This document shows positions 47,531-55,377 of a DNA stretch of 64,000 nt, piece after piece; within the stretch, counting starts at the first letter, position 1; each line of letters opens with the position of its first letter. The position numbers and the translations under genes are program-made. Origin of the DNA: Streptomyces sp. TS71-3 (GTDB lineage Bacteria; Actinomycetota; Actinomycetes; Streptomycetales; Streptomycetaceae); NCBI RefSeq assembly GCF_018327685.1, contig NZ_BNEL01000001.1:1240001-1304000 (forward strand), given 5' to 3'. The notes under the pieces were generated by a model. It saw only the letters and a program-made list of their open reading frames with translations. It had not been told where the DNA came from and ran no database searches.

Positions 47531-48777
47531 CCTTGAGCACGCCGGCACTGGACACCGTGGACCTGGGCGACCCGGCAACGTTCGCGGACCGCGACCTCGG
47601 CGGGTTCTGGCGGACGCTGCGGGACACCGCTCCCGTGCACTGGAACCCTCCGGCCTCCGGCCGCCCGGGGTTCTGGGCGCTCTCCCGCCACGACGACATC
47701 ATGGCCGTCTACCGTGACGACGTCAGCTTCACGTCCGAGCGCGGCAACGTGCTCGTCACGCTGCTGGGCGGCGGTGACGCCGGGGCCGGCCGGATGCTGG
47801 CGGTCACCGACGGGCACCGGCACCACGAGTTGCGCAAGATCCTCCAGCGGGTGCTCTCGCCGAGGGTGCTCAGCGACGTCGCGGCGGCGGTGCGGGTCAA
47901 CACCCGGCAGCTGATCCGCGAGGCGGTCGACACGGGCGGCTGCGACTTCGCCGAGCGGATCGCGAGCCGCATACCGATGACCACGATCTCGAACCTGCTC
48001 GGCGTGCCCGAGCAGGACCGGGACTACCTGCTCGCCCAGACCAGGACCGCCCTGTCGACCGATGCCTCCGAGGACGCCGGCGTCGACGAGGTCGAGTCCG
48101 AGATGGCCCGCAACGAGATCCTGCTGTACTTCATGGACATGGTCGACGAGCGGCGCGAGTCGCCGGGCGACGACGTGATCAGCATGCTGGTCGCCAGCTC
48201 CATCGACGGCGTGCCGCTGTCCGACGAGGACATCGTGCTCAACTGCTACAGCCTGATCATCGGTGGCGACGAGACCAGCCGGCTGACGATGATCGACAGC
48301 GTGCGCACGCTCGCGGCCCAGCCGGAGCAGTGGCGGCGGCTCAAGCACGGCGAGGTCGCCATCGACACCGCCGTGGACGAGGTGCTGCGCTGGGCGTCAC
48401 CCACGATGCACTTCGGGCGCAGCGTCGTCAGCGAGACCGAACTGCACGGCGTCCGGCTGCGGCCGGGCGAGATCGTCACGCTGTGGCACGCCTCCGGCAA
48501 CCGCGACGAGCGGATCTTCGACAACCCCGGGGTGTTCGACCTCGGCCGCACCCCCAACAAGCACATGGCCTTCGGCTACGGCCCGCACTTCTGCGTCGGC
48601 TCGCACCTGGCCAAGGTGGAGATCTCCGAACTGCTCATGGCGCTCAGGGACTTCACGACCGGGTTCGAGCAGACCGGTGAGGCCCTGAGCATCCGGTCCA
48701 ACTTCCTGACCGGGTTCTCCACGCTTCCGGTGCGGTTCGAGCCCGACCACTCCGGACTGAAAGAGGTCGACCGATGA
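47527..48777 (+). CDS. Cytochrome P450 of the biosynthetic locus
   Basis: The GTG start overlaps the KS stop (GTGA); the frame is open far upstream but that is the KS shadow. The 416-aa soluble P450 has the I-helix IIGGDETSR, ExxR in DEVLRWASP and the heme loop FGYGPHFCVGSHLA with its Cys ligand. It is of normal length. It needs a ferredoxin and reductase encoded elsewhere, since none are nearby. Position implies oxidation of the pathway product or of a PCP-bound amino acid. The stop overlaps the MbtH gene start (ATGA). Confidence 0.93.
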   Translation: MTLSTPALDTVDLGDPATFADRDLGGFWRTLRDTAPVHWNPPASGRPGFWALSRHDDIMAVYRDDVSFTSERGNVLVTLLGGGDAGAGRMLAVTDGHRHHELRKILQRVLSPRVLSDVAAAVRVNTRQLIREAVDTGGCDFAERIASRIPMTTISNLLGVPEQDRDYLLAQTRTALSTDASEDAGVDEVESEMARNEILLYFMDMVDERRESPGDDVISMLVASSIDGVPLSDEDIVLNCYSLIIGGDETSRLTMIDSVRTLAAQPEQWRRLKHGEVAIDTAVDEVLRWASPTMHFGRSVVSETELHGVRLRPGEIVTLWHASGNRDERIFDNPGVFDLGRTPNKHMAFGYGPHFCVGSHLAKVEISELLMALRDFTTGFEQTGEALSIRSNFLTGFSTLPVRFEPDHSGLKEVDR

Positions 48778-48971
48778 GCGGAAATCCCTTCGACGGCGGT
48801 GACGGCGACTGGCTGGTCGTGGTGAACGCGGCCGGACAGCACGCGCTGTGGCGCCCGCACCTGGACCTGCCGGAAGGATGGCGGATCGTGTACTCCGGGC
48901 CCGACCGCGACGGTGCGCTCGACCACGTCGAGCAGCACGCCACCGCGACACCGCTCACACCGACCACCTGA
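48774..48971 (+). CDS. MbtH-family protein
   Basis: The 65-aa protein has the family hallmarks NPFDGGDGDWLVVVN, QHALWRP and LPEGWRIVY. MbtH proteins bind adenylation domains and allow their folding or activity. It overlaps the P450 gene by 4 bp and is probably needed by the A-PCP protein encoded at 43844, the only adenylation domain in the window. The end of the protein is a short Thr/Pro tail. Confidence 0.95.
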   Translation: MSGNPFDGGDGDWLVVVNAAGQHALWRPHLDLPEGWRIVYSGPDRDGALDHVEQHATATPLTPTT

Positions 48972-49000
48972 CTTCGACGGGGCTGCCGTCCCGGACACGG

Positions 49001-49083
49001 CGGTGCGCGCCGCAGCGCACCGGGCTGTCCGCGGCCCCTCCGGGACGGCCCACGGACAGCCCGGTGCGCCGCGGCGCGCACCG
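49001..49083. terminator. Large hairpin between mbtH-like and formyltransferase genes
   Basis: The 31-bp arms at 49001-49031 and 49053-49083 pair with a single mismatch around a 21-nt loop. The arms are very GC-rich and no T run follows on either strand. It may end or attenuate the operon message, protect the upstream mRNA end, or be a recombination site. Confidence 0.6.
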
Positions 49084-49124
49084 GGACGAGCAGACCCCCT
49101 GACCAGCGACGGACGGGAGCGCGA

Positions 49125-49820
49125 GTGAACATCTACATCTCAGGGCGAGGGGCATTCGCGGTACAGGTCGCGGACGCCCTGCTGGACGAAGGGCACCGGA
49201 TCGCCGGGGTCGCCGCACCCCGGCTGCGCCACGGGCACTCCGACGAGGACAACGCGCTGTCCTGGGACCGGTTGCGCGCCTGGGCGTACCCCAGGGGGAT
49301 CGGATGGACGGACTCGGCCGAGCTGCGCGCGATGCACGTCCCGGACGGTGTGGACATCCTCGTCGCCGCGCATTCACACGCCTTCATCGGCCGCAGGACG
49401 CGCGCCAGGGCCGCCGTCGCCGCCATCGGCTACCACCCGAGCCTGCTGCCGCTGCACCGCGGCCGGGACGCGATCCGCTGGACGATCCGCGACGGTGACA
49501 AGGTGACCGGCGGCACCGTCTACCACCTCACCGAACGCACCGACGCCGGCCCGATCGCCGCGCAGGAGCACCTGTTCGTGCCCCCGGGCTCGACCGCGCA
49601 GACACTGTGGCGCGAGCACCTGGCGCCGCTCGGCGTGCGGTTGCTGCTGCGGGTGGTCGCCGACCTCGCCGAGGGCCGGCGGATCGAGGTCGACCAGGAC
49701 GAGAAGATGGCGACCTGGGAACCCGCCATGGGCGCGCCACCGCTGTTCAAGCCCGAACTGATCGCGCTGCCCGGCACGGTGCCGGTCGACGGCAGCAAGT
49801 GGGCGCTGCACGCGCAGTGA
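49125..49820 (+). CDS. Formyltransferase-family enzyme
   Basis: The start is GTG 49125 with GGGAG 6-7 nt upstream. The 231-aa protein is of the methionyl-tRNA/GAR formyltransferase fold. The core GYHPSLLPLHRGRDA carries His104, and Asp140 lies in RTDAGPI at the normal distance. The catalytic Asn that usually precedes this His by two residues is Gly102. The C-terminal tRNA-binding domain of Fmt is absent. It probably transfers formyl from N10-formyl-tetrahydrofolate to an amine of an intermediate, unless the Asn loss changes the chemistry. It is separated from the rest of the locus by the large hairpin. Confidence 0.85.
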   Translation: MNIYISGRGAFAVQVADALLDEGHRIAGVAAPRLRHGHSDEDNALSWDRLRAWAYPRGIGWTDSAELRAMHVPDGVDILVAAHSHAFIGRRTRARAAVAAIGYHPSLLPLHRGRDAIRWTIRDGDKVTGGTVYHLTERTDAGPIAAQEHLFVPPGSTAQTLWREHLAPLGVRLLLRVVADLAEGRRIEVDQDEKMATWEPAMGAPPLFKPELIALPGTVPVDGSKWALHAQ

Positions 49821-49877
49821 GGGGCCGTCAGGTCAGGGGGCCGGTGATCCCCGCGGGGCCACGAGGCCGAGGCCTCG

Positions 49878-49944
49878 GCCTGCCTGACTGCCTCCCCCTG
49901 GCCCACCCGGAGCCGGACCACCGGCTTCGACGGCTACGGCATGC
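49878..49944 (+). pseudogene. RHS gene fragment
   Basis: About 65 bases match 14470-14537 inside the giant RHS gene with a few differences and a 2-base gap. The shared end encodes FDGYGMP. Nothing else of an RHS gene surrounds it. It marks the outer edge of the biosynthetic locus as former RHS territory or a conversion scar. Confidence 0.7.
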
Positions 49945-49946
49945 CC

Positions 49947-50001
49947 GCTCCCGCGCCGGCAGCGGGAGCCGGGGCCCGCCCCTCGTCGAGCCCCGGCTCC
50001 C
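49947..50001. terminator. Overlapping alternative hairpins between convergent genes
   Basis: GCTCCCGC (49947-49954) pairs with GCGGGAGC (49962-49969). Alternatively GGGAGCCGGGG (49964-49974) pairs with CCCCGGCTCCC (49991-50001). The two structures share bases, so only one can form. The position between convergent genes suits a two-way terminator. Confidence 0.55.
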
Positions 50002-50102
50002 GTCCGGCTCGGGTGGTGGCGGGCCGGTGGACGGGGAGCCGCCGGCCGATGCCTCCGCCGGTCAGCGCCGTCCCTGCCCACCGGGAAACCGCTGGTCCGG
50101 GA

Positions 50103-51104
50103 TCAGCACAGGCCGTTGCACTCCATGAGCCACAAGTCGCCGCAGCCGCTCGAACTGCACACGCAGGGGCCCCAGCACTGGTCGTTGCAGCCTGTGATGG
50201 CTTCGCAGTTCGTGTTGCACTCGGGACCGACGTCCTCGCACCACCATGCGGCGGCCTGGGTCCCGTCGGCCGATCGCGGGGCCACCTTCGGGACCGTCTG
50301 CAGGGCCGCCTGCCCGCCCGCCTGAGGGGACGCCTGCGTGGACTCCCGCGGGCCCAGCGTGGCCAGCAGCGCCCCCGCCTCGTCCGCGCCGAACGTGGTG
50401 ACCGCCCTGGTCGCCAGAGCCCGCAGGGCCTCCCGGTCCCCACCTGTCGTGATCAACCGCGGTGCCAGCCGTGAGGCATCGTCGATGAAGGCGGCCTGCG
50501 CGGGTGAGAGCCCCGGATGCGTCTTCCGGTAGTGCTCGAAGTGCGCCGTCCACAGGTGGGCGCGCGCGGTCGGGGACAGTGCGTTGAAGATCGCCCTTCG
50601 GTAGGCCATCGGGTAGGACCCGAAGTCGGAGTAGGAAGCGGGCAGCCGGTCCATGTTGGCCCGTACCCATTTCGCCGCCGCGCCCGGACCGGAACGGGGG
50701 GCCGCCATCGCGGGAGCGGCGAGCCCGCCGGAGACCACGAACGCCCCGAGCCCCAGCAGCGGCACGGCCTTGAGCAGCTTGCGCCGGCCGGGATGGCGCA
50801 CGATGTCGGCGTGGTTGAGGGCGCGGATCACTCGCACGGAGTCGCCCACTCCGAGCAGTCGTACGAGGCGGACGGAGAGCGCCGACCCGGTCCACGCCCG
50901 GACGTCGTCGCCGTCCACCGCGATGAGCGTCGGTGCCCAGGGGGCGTTCTCACCGAGGGCTCGTTGGCGCCATTCGCGGATCTGCGGCTCGGTCAGGGCC
51001 GCCATCGTCAACTTGTCGGTCGTGCAGGCGGCGCGCACCCGGGACACCACGTCGGTGCACGATCGGCAGCCTGCGTCGAACGCGAGGGTCCAGCTTGTCA
51101 TCAT
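50103..51104 (-). CDS. Fulvocin C-related protein with Cys-rich C-terminus
   Basis: The start is ATG 51104 (a second ATG follows at 51101), with GGGAG upstream. The 333-aa protein starts with a DCC/thioredoxin-like domain (about 1-105) bearing CRSC. Next come KLLKAVPLLGLGAF and an Ala-rich hydrophobic stretch that could be a membrane or Tat-like segment. A helical region (SYDF-type motif SYSDFGSYPMAYRRAIF) follows. The last 45 residues hold ten cysteines, ending CVCSSSGCGDLW and CNGLC. This layout matches proteins annotated as fulvocin C-related, fulvocin C being a Cys-rich Myxococcus bacteriocin. Whether the tail is cut free is unknown. Confidence 0.75.
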   Translation of the reverse strand: MMTSWTLAFDAGCRSCTDVVSRVRAACTTDKLTMAALTEPQIREWRQRALGENAPWAPTLIAVDGDDVRAWTGSALSVRLVRLLGVGDSVRVIRALNHADIVRHPGRRKLLKAVPLLGLGAFVVSGGLAAPAMAAPRSGPGAAAKWVRANMDRLPASYSDFGSYPMAYRRAIFNALSPTARAHLWTAHFEHYRKTHPGLSPAQAAFIDDASRLAPRLITTGGDREALRALATRAVTTFGADEAGALLATLGPRESTQASPQAGGQAALQTVPKVAPRSADGTQAAAWWCEDVGPECNTNCEAITGCNDQCWGPCVCSSSGCGDLWLMECNGLC

Positions 51105-51826
51105 GGTTCTCCCATCCATGTGATCCTTGCGGCTTCGGTCGCGGTGATCGGGTTTCGGCCGGTCCCGGCGCCGATCCGGCGCCAGGGACGGACCGGGCGG
51201 CTGTGGCTCGGCCGCCGAAGCTCCGTACACGGGACTGCGTAACGTGGCACGGACCGCCCCCTCGGTCTTCCACCGGTTCACTGACATGTGCAGGTCGTCG
51301 AGGGCCGAGCCCGCGATGACGTAGCCGCCGTACAGCGTGACGACGTGCGAGTCGTCCTCGGACTTGTTTAGCCGCCGCGCGTTGTTCGGAATCGGGCCTC
51401 GGGTACTGAACAAACAGATGGTGGACAATCGAGCCAACTCGGGGGAGGCGGCCGGTGTGCCACGGGGTGAGCATCCGTTGGATGCCGAGGAGGGGTGCTT
51501 GCCCGCATTCGCCGCCTTCCAACGTGCCGACGCCGGCAGCTTCTTCGGCCGTGAGCGCCTCGTCGCCGACCTCACCGAGGGACCGGGTCTTCGACCCGAG
51601 TCCGAGCCGGCGGTTCTACCGGTGGTCCTGCTGCCACCGCTGCGGGGACGGGCGAGCCGGCCGACCGTCCAGCTTTCGTGCCGTAGCGACCTTCCCGGCG
51701 TTCGCCGCGGAGACCTACCGGGCCCGTGGCGCTGAGGCCGAGGTCGAAGTCGAGGTCGAAGCCGAGGTCGAGGCCCTGCCCCCGTGCCCGCGCTGTTGAC
51801 CGACCCACCCGCGAGGAACCGGCAGG
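51105..51826. other. Spacer with an nSTAND remnant and a short acidic-codon repeat
   Basis: No complete gene is evident. It holds the NTPase fragment at 51454-51588 and a short 6/12-bp tandem repeat near 51733-51772 (GAGGTCGAAGTC type). The left part is the promoter region of the fulvocin-related gene. Confidence 0.5.
51454..51588 (+). pseudogene. N-terminal fragment of an nSTAND1 NTPase
   Basis: The frame reads CLPAFAAFQRADAGSFFGRE followed by RLVADL. This is the opening motif of novel STAND NTPase 1 domains, usually CPYRGLxxFxxxDAxxFFGRE, which precedes the P-loop. The rest of the domain and any WD40 repeats are missing. It is a remnant of a large signalling or defence-type protein. Confidence 0.65.
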
Positions 51827-53056
51827 CTAGCTGTTCCTGCTGGTCAGGGTGCTCGTTCGGGCCACGCCGGCGTCGCCGGGGTGAGCGACCCAGCTGACGT
51901 CGTAGTGCGGCAGTTCGGGGGCGTCCGCGGTGCCCCGCTCGTCGGGTGTCAGGACGTGGAAGCCTCCCGGGATGCCGAGGGCGTCGCAGCCCGTCTCCCA
52001 GTTCGCGCACCAGATCCCCAGCGCCACGGGGGCGTAGTAGCGCGAACTGGTGCTGGCGTAGAAGTCGAATCGCGTCACGGTCTGTCCGGTGTCGTCGGGC
52101 ACCGCGATGCAGCGGGTGGTCTGGCTGTTGAAGGACGAGGGCGACCACCGGCAGACCTCGTAGCAGCGCCCGAACGAGGAGAACGGCGGGGTGTCCACGG
52201 GCAGCGGCTGCTGGGAGCGGGGGTCGGCGAAGAACAGCGAGTCCAGGGGCAGCCGGCGATTCTGCGACAGTTCGATGGCGCGTACCGTCAGCGGCTTGAA
52301 GTGCGATCGGTACCCCACGGCGCAGACGCAGATCACGTGGTCGCGGTCGGGGTCGAAGCGGTCGCCCAGGTGCGTCACGATGCTGGTCTGGTCGGCGCCC
52401 GGACCGATCCAGCAGGTGGCCACTCCCATCCGGCCGGCGTGCAGGACCACTTTCTGCAGGCACCGGCCGACATCGACGATGGCCAGGCGGTCGTAGTCGC
52501 GGGGCGTGATCGCCACGAGGAACTCGTGAGCGCCCACCGTCGGCCACACGGTCAGGGGGGCGGCGAGGTACTCCAGCCGGATCGGGTTGGTGCCGAGGAG
52601 GTGATCGGGCCGGATGTGCTCGCGGACGGCCCGCAGGAGTTCCTCCCGGTGTGCCTCGGTCAGGTCACGGCTCTGGAAGGAGCGGCAGGAGCGCCTGGAG
52701 CGAATGAGATCGAACGTGTCGAGACGGTCGCGCCGAGGCGGAACGGACTCGCTGGGCCGCAACCCCAGCTTCACGGTGATCACGTCGAATGCGGCTGCCG
52801 CGAGCGACAGGACGCCGAGGGCGAACGGTGGCCAGAACAGGGCCATCTGCCAGGTGCCGATCAGCTTCCCGACGGCCGAGACGGCCAGGAAGGCGATCCC
52901 GGCGATCATGGTCGGCAGATACTGGAGCCAGCCTGTGAACTGCAGCCGCCACTTCAGCCGCCGTAATGCCGCGAGCGGCCACCTGATGACCGTGCGCGGG
53001 GATGTGCCGGCAGAGCCTGAGCCGCGGCCTCGGTCCAGCGGCTGCACCTGAGTCAT
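51827..53056 (-). CDS. Membrane-linked protein with two nitroreductase-like halves
   Basis: The 409-aa protein has two membrane helices near residues 45-64 and 72-92. A nitroreductase-like half follows (FDLIRSRRSCRSFQSR; later GRMGVATCWIGPG). A second half starts FGRCYEVCRWSPSSFNSQTT, again a nitroreductase-type opening. This duplicated fold resembles the putative TM-nitroreductase (TM1586) group, which forms a one-chain pseudo-dimer around FMN. It probably reduces or oxidises a small substrate at the inner membrane face. Substrate is unknown. It shares its strand with the fulvocin-related gene 720 bp downstream. Confidence 0.75.
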   Translation of the reverse strand: MTQVQPLDRGRGSGSAGTSPRTVIRWPLAALRRLKWRLQFTGWLQYLPTMIAGIAFLAVSAVGKLIGTWQMALFWPPFALGVLSLAAAAFDVITVKLGLRPSESVPPRRDRLDTFDLIRSRRSCRSFQSRDLTEAHREELLRAVREHIRPDHLLGTNPIRLEYLAAPLTVWPTVGAHEFLVAITPRDYDRLAIVDVGRCLQKVVLHAGRMGVATCWIGPGADQTSIVTHLGDRFDPDRDHVICVCAVGYRSHFKPLTVRAIELSQNRRLPLDSLFFADPRSQQPLPVDTPPFSSFGRCYEVCRWSPSSFNSQTTRCIAVPDDTGQTVTRFDFYASTSSRYYAPVALGIWCANWETGCDALGIPGGFHVLTPDERGTADAPELPHYDVSWVAHPGDAGVARTSTLTSRNS

Positions 53057-53312
53057 GATCCACCTCTCACCCGCGTCCGGGGTTTCCGCGACGACTGCGC
53101 TACTTGACGATCACCCGGGGCCGGGGTGTCCGATGTGAGGCGGACTCCGGCTCGGGGCCCCGGTTTCCGGGAACGTCCCAGAACGATGACCAAGCGGCCG
53201 TCGGATCTGTGACGGTCGCGGTGCCCGCAGTAGGTGAGGCCGAACTCGGCGACGTGGAGTGGACACGGCAGAGTCCTCGGCCCGGTGAGCGGGACACGGC
53301 TCGCCGGGCGCC

Positions 53313-54305
53313 TCAGGTGTCGAGCAGTGCGGGGACGATGATGTCCTCGCTGGTCAGCAGACGCTTCGAGAGGCCCTGCTCGTGGTGGTAGCGCAGGAAC
53401 GTGTCGACGACCTTGCGGTTTGCGCCGAGTCCGTAGGGCCACCAGTCCTCGCCCAGGAGCGCCCGGTTCTCCTCGAAGTGGCTGCTGAACCAGGGAGTGA
53501 CGACGCCCATGTGCTGCTTCAGCGCGCCGTGGCGGTACTTCTGCTGGGCGATTTCCTTGGCCTCGCGGAAGGCGCGGTAGATCGAGGTCATCAGGTCGGT
53601 CCGGGTAGCAAGTTCCCGGGGGACCGCGATGATGTGCATGGCGGGGAAGATCCCGGTGCGCCGGTAGTAGTCGCGTTCCACGGTCTCGTAGTCCGGGAAA
53701 AGCCGGGCGATCCTCGTCGAGCCGTCGAGCAGGGCCTGGGGAACGTCGACCGAGATGAGCGCGTCGATCGCGCCCGATTCGAGCATCGCGCCCAGGGTCT
53801 CGCCCTCGGCCGCGTGCCGCACGTCCACCCCGTTCGGTACCGGTTGCGGGACCCAGTCGAACGCGGGGACGGGATGGTCGGTGCCCCCGATGACCCAGCG
53901 GGACCGATCGGGGGTCAGCCCGTACTCGTCGGAGAGGATGCCCTTGATCCACACGCCGGCGTCGTGCCCGAACATCGCGAACTCTCCGATGGTCTTGCCG
54001 GCGAGGTCCTGCGGCTTCTGGATCCCCGCTGCGGTGTTCACGAAGACGGACGAGTGCCGGAAGTTGCGGTTCGGGAAGATCGGCAACGCCAGGAACGGCG
54101 AGTCCTCAAGGTCGAAGGTACGCAGGAAGTAGGTCAGGCCGTACTCGGCGACGTCGTAGCGCCTCTCGACGGTGCGCTGGAAGATGTCCGACACCAGCGA
54201 GGCCGTCTCGAAGGTGGCGTCCGCCCCGTCGATCGGGACGCGGCCGTCGAGCAGCGCCTCGGTGTGCTCGTATGCGTAGGCGGCGACACGCAGTTTCCTG
54301 TCCAT
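53313..54305 (-). CDS. 4,5-dihydroxyphthalate decarboxylase-like protein
   Basis: I choose ATG 54305 (MDRKLRVAAYAYEH) because the fold starts there and the upstream region holds operator DNA. The 330-aa protein matches the Pht5-like family with a periplasmic-binding-protein fold (YDVAEYGLTYFLRTF, LPIFPNRNFRHSSVFVN, DDWWPYGL-like WWPYGLGANR). It has no signal peptide, so it should be a cytoplasmic enzyme of aromatic-acid breakdown or a related decarboxylation. It is divergent from the TetR regulator across 101 bp that contains two matching operators. Confidence 0.82.
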   Translation of the reverse strand: MDRKLRVAAYAYEHTEALLDGRVPIDGADATFETASLVSDIFQRTVERRYDVAEYGLTYFLRTFDLEDSPFLALPIFPNRNFRHSSVFVNTAAGIQKPQDLAGKTIGEFAMFGHDAGVWIKGILSDEYGLTPDRSRWVIGGTDHPVPAFDWVPQPVPNGVDVRHAAEGETLGAMLESGAIDALISVDVPQALLDGSTRIARLFPDYETVERDYYRRTGIFPAMHIIAVPRELATRTDLMTSIYRAFREAKEIAQQKYRHGALKQHMGVVTPWFSSHFEENRALLGEDWWPYGLGANRKVVDTFLRYHHEQGLSKRLLTSEDIIVPALLDT

Positions 54306-54323
54306 CGTGGATCCCCACTTCCG

Positions 54324-54337
54324 TGAATGACCATTCA
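54324..54337. promoter_or_regulatory. TetR-type operator 1
   Basis: TGAATG-AC-CATTCA has perfect 6-bp arms, set within GTGAATGACCATTCAC. It lies 19 nt upstream of the decarboxylase-like start, so binding should block that gene. Confidence 0.7.
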
Positions 54338-54373
54338 CTTTTAGAGTAGGGCCCCGGGCGACGTCCATCAAGG

Positions 54374-54387
54374 TAAATGGTCATTCA
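54374..54387. promoter_or_regulatory. TetR-type operator 2
   Basis: TAAATG-GT-CATTCA repeats operator 1 in the opposite orientation with one arm mismatch. Its centre is 50 bp from that of operator 1 and it lies 19 nt upstream of the TetR ATG, so autoregulation is likely. Confidence 0.65.
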
Positions 54388-54406
54388 CGTTGAAGGGGGA
54401 CCGGTC

Positions 54407-55051
54407 ATGCCGCGCCTCACACCCGAGCGCCGCGAGGCCAAGCGCGCGGAGATCGTGGCGGCTGCGCGCCGCTGCTTCTCACGCGACGGTTTCCACCAGA
54501 CCTCGATGCCTGACATCGCCACCGAGGCCGGCGTCTCGGCCGGGGCGCCCTACCGCTACTTCGCGAGCAAGGACGAGATCATCCTCGCCATCGCAGGGGA
54601 CGCGTTCCGGCTGATCTTCACGCCGATCGAGCAGCTGGCCACCGGCACCTCCGCCGCCTCCGTCGCCGCCCTCCTGGCGGCATCGCTGGAGGCGCTGAGC
54701 GCCGAGACCGTCACCGATGCCGCGGGCCACGCGGTGCCGGTCGAGGAACTGCTGCGCTGCGCCGTGCAGACATGGTCGGAGCTGCTGCGCAACGACGCCG
54801 CGCGCGCCCACGCCGTCGAAGGCTTCGAGTCCGTTCGCGGCAGCATCGCCGGCGCGCTGCGCCGCGGCCAGGCGGCGGGGACCGTCGCGCCCGACGTGGA
54901 TCCCGAACGTGGCGCACGCGTGGTGATGGGGCTGCTGCATGGTTTCCTGCTCCAGCGCGTGGCCTTCGACCTGACCGACACGGCGGGATTCAACGACGAC
55001 ATCCGGGCACTGCTCACGGGCCCGGGGCAGCAGGAAGCGACTCCGAGGTGA
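54407..55051 (+). CDS. TetR-family transcriptional regulator
   Basis: I choose ATG 54407 (MPRLTPERREAKR), 6 nt after AGGGGGA; an earlier start at 54377 would place coding DNA inside operator 2. The 214-aa protein has a TetR helix-turn-helix (TSMPDIATEAGVSAGAPYRY, then FASKDEII) and an all-helical ligand domain. It probably represses itself and the divergent decarboxylase-like gene through the two TGAATG/CATTCA sites. The ligand is unknown, perhaps an aromatic acid or an amide made or used by the downstream amidase. Confidence 0.92.
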   Translation: MPRLTPERREAKRAEIVAAARRCFSRDGFHQTSMPDIATEAGVSAGAPYRYFASKDEIILAIAGDAFRLIFTPIEQLATGTSAASVAALLAASLEALSAETVTDAAGHAVPVEELLRCAVQTWSELLRNDAARAHAVEGFESVRGSIAGALRRGQAAGTVAPDVDPERGARVVMGLLHGFLLQRVAFDLTDTAGFNDDIRALLTGPGQQEATPR

Positions 55052-55377
55052 CCGGCCCGCACTGGCCGTGACCCACTCCGCGTTCCCCGCGTTCCCCGCG
55101 TTCCCCGCGTTCACCCGTACCCCGTGTGCGACGTCGAGCCAATTACCGTGACATCAACGGAACCTGGCGGAAATACGTGTGGCCATATCCTTTCTGCCGG
55201 AACGATCAGTTCCTCCTGCTGTGCCTCTGCACGACGCCCCATGACGTTGCGCACGCCGTTCCATCCCGTGCGCGCACACCATCCGCTCACCCGGGAACCC
55301 CGGGTGCGGGTGAACCGCTCCGCGTCCCCCAGCGCGCTCGCACCGGCCAGTACACGCCCCCGAGGGAGCATTTCCCG
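55052..55377. other. Spacer before the amidase gene, with a 9-bp tandem repeat
   Basis: No gene is seen in these 326 bases. Four 9-bp units (CCGCGTTCC) occupy 55078-55113. An AT-richer stretch near 55135-55200 may hold the amidase promoter. Confidence 0.5.

Noticed and set aside
51105..51340. Minus-strand extension upstream of the fulvocin-related start as coding
   Set aside because: The frame is open, but the sequence becomes Arg/Pro-rich next to the ATG, and a good ribosome binding site sits at the shorter start.
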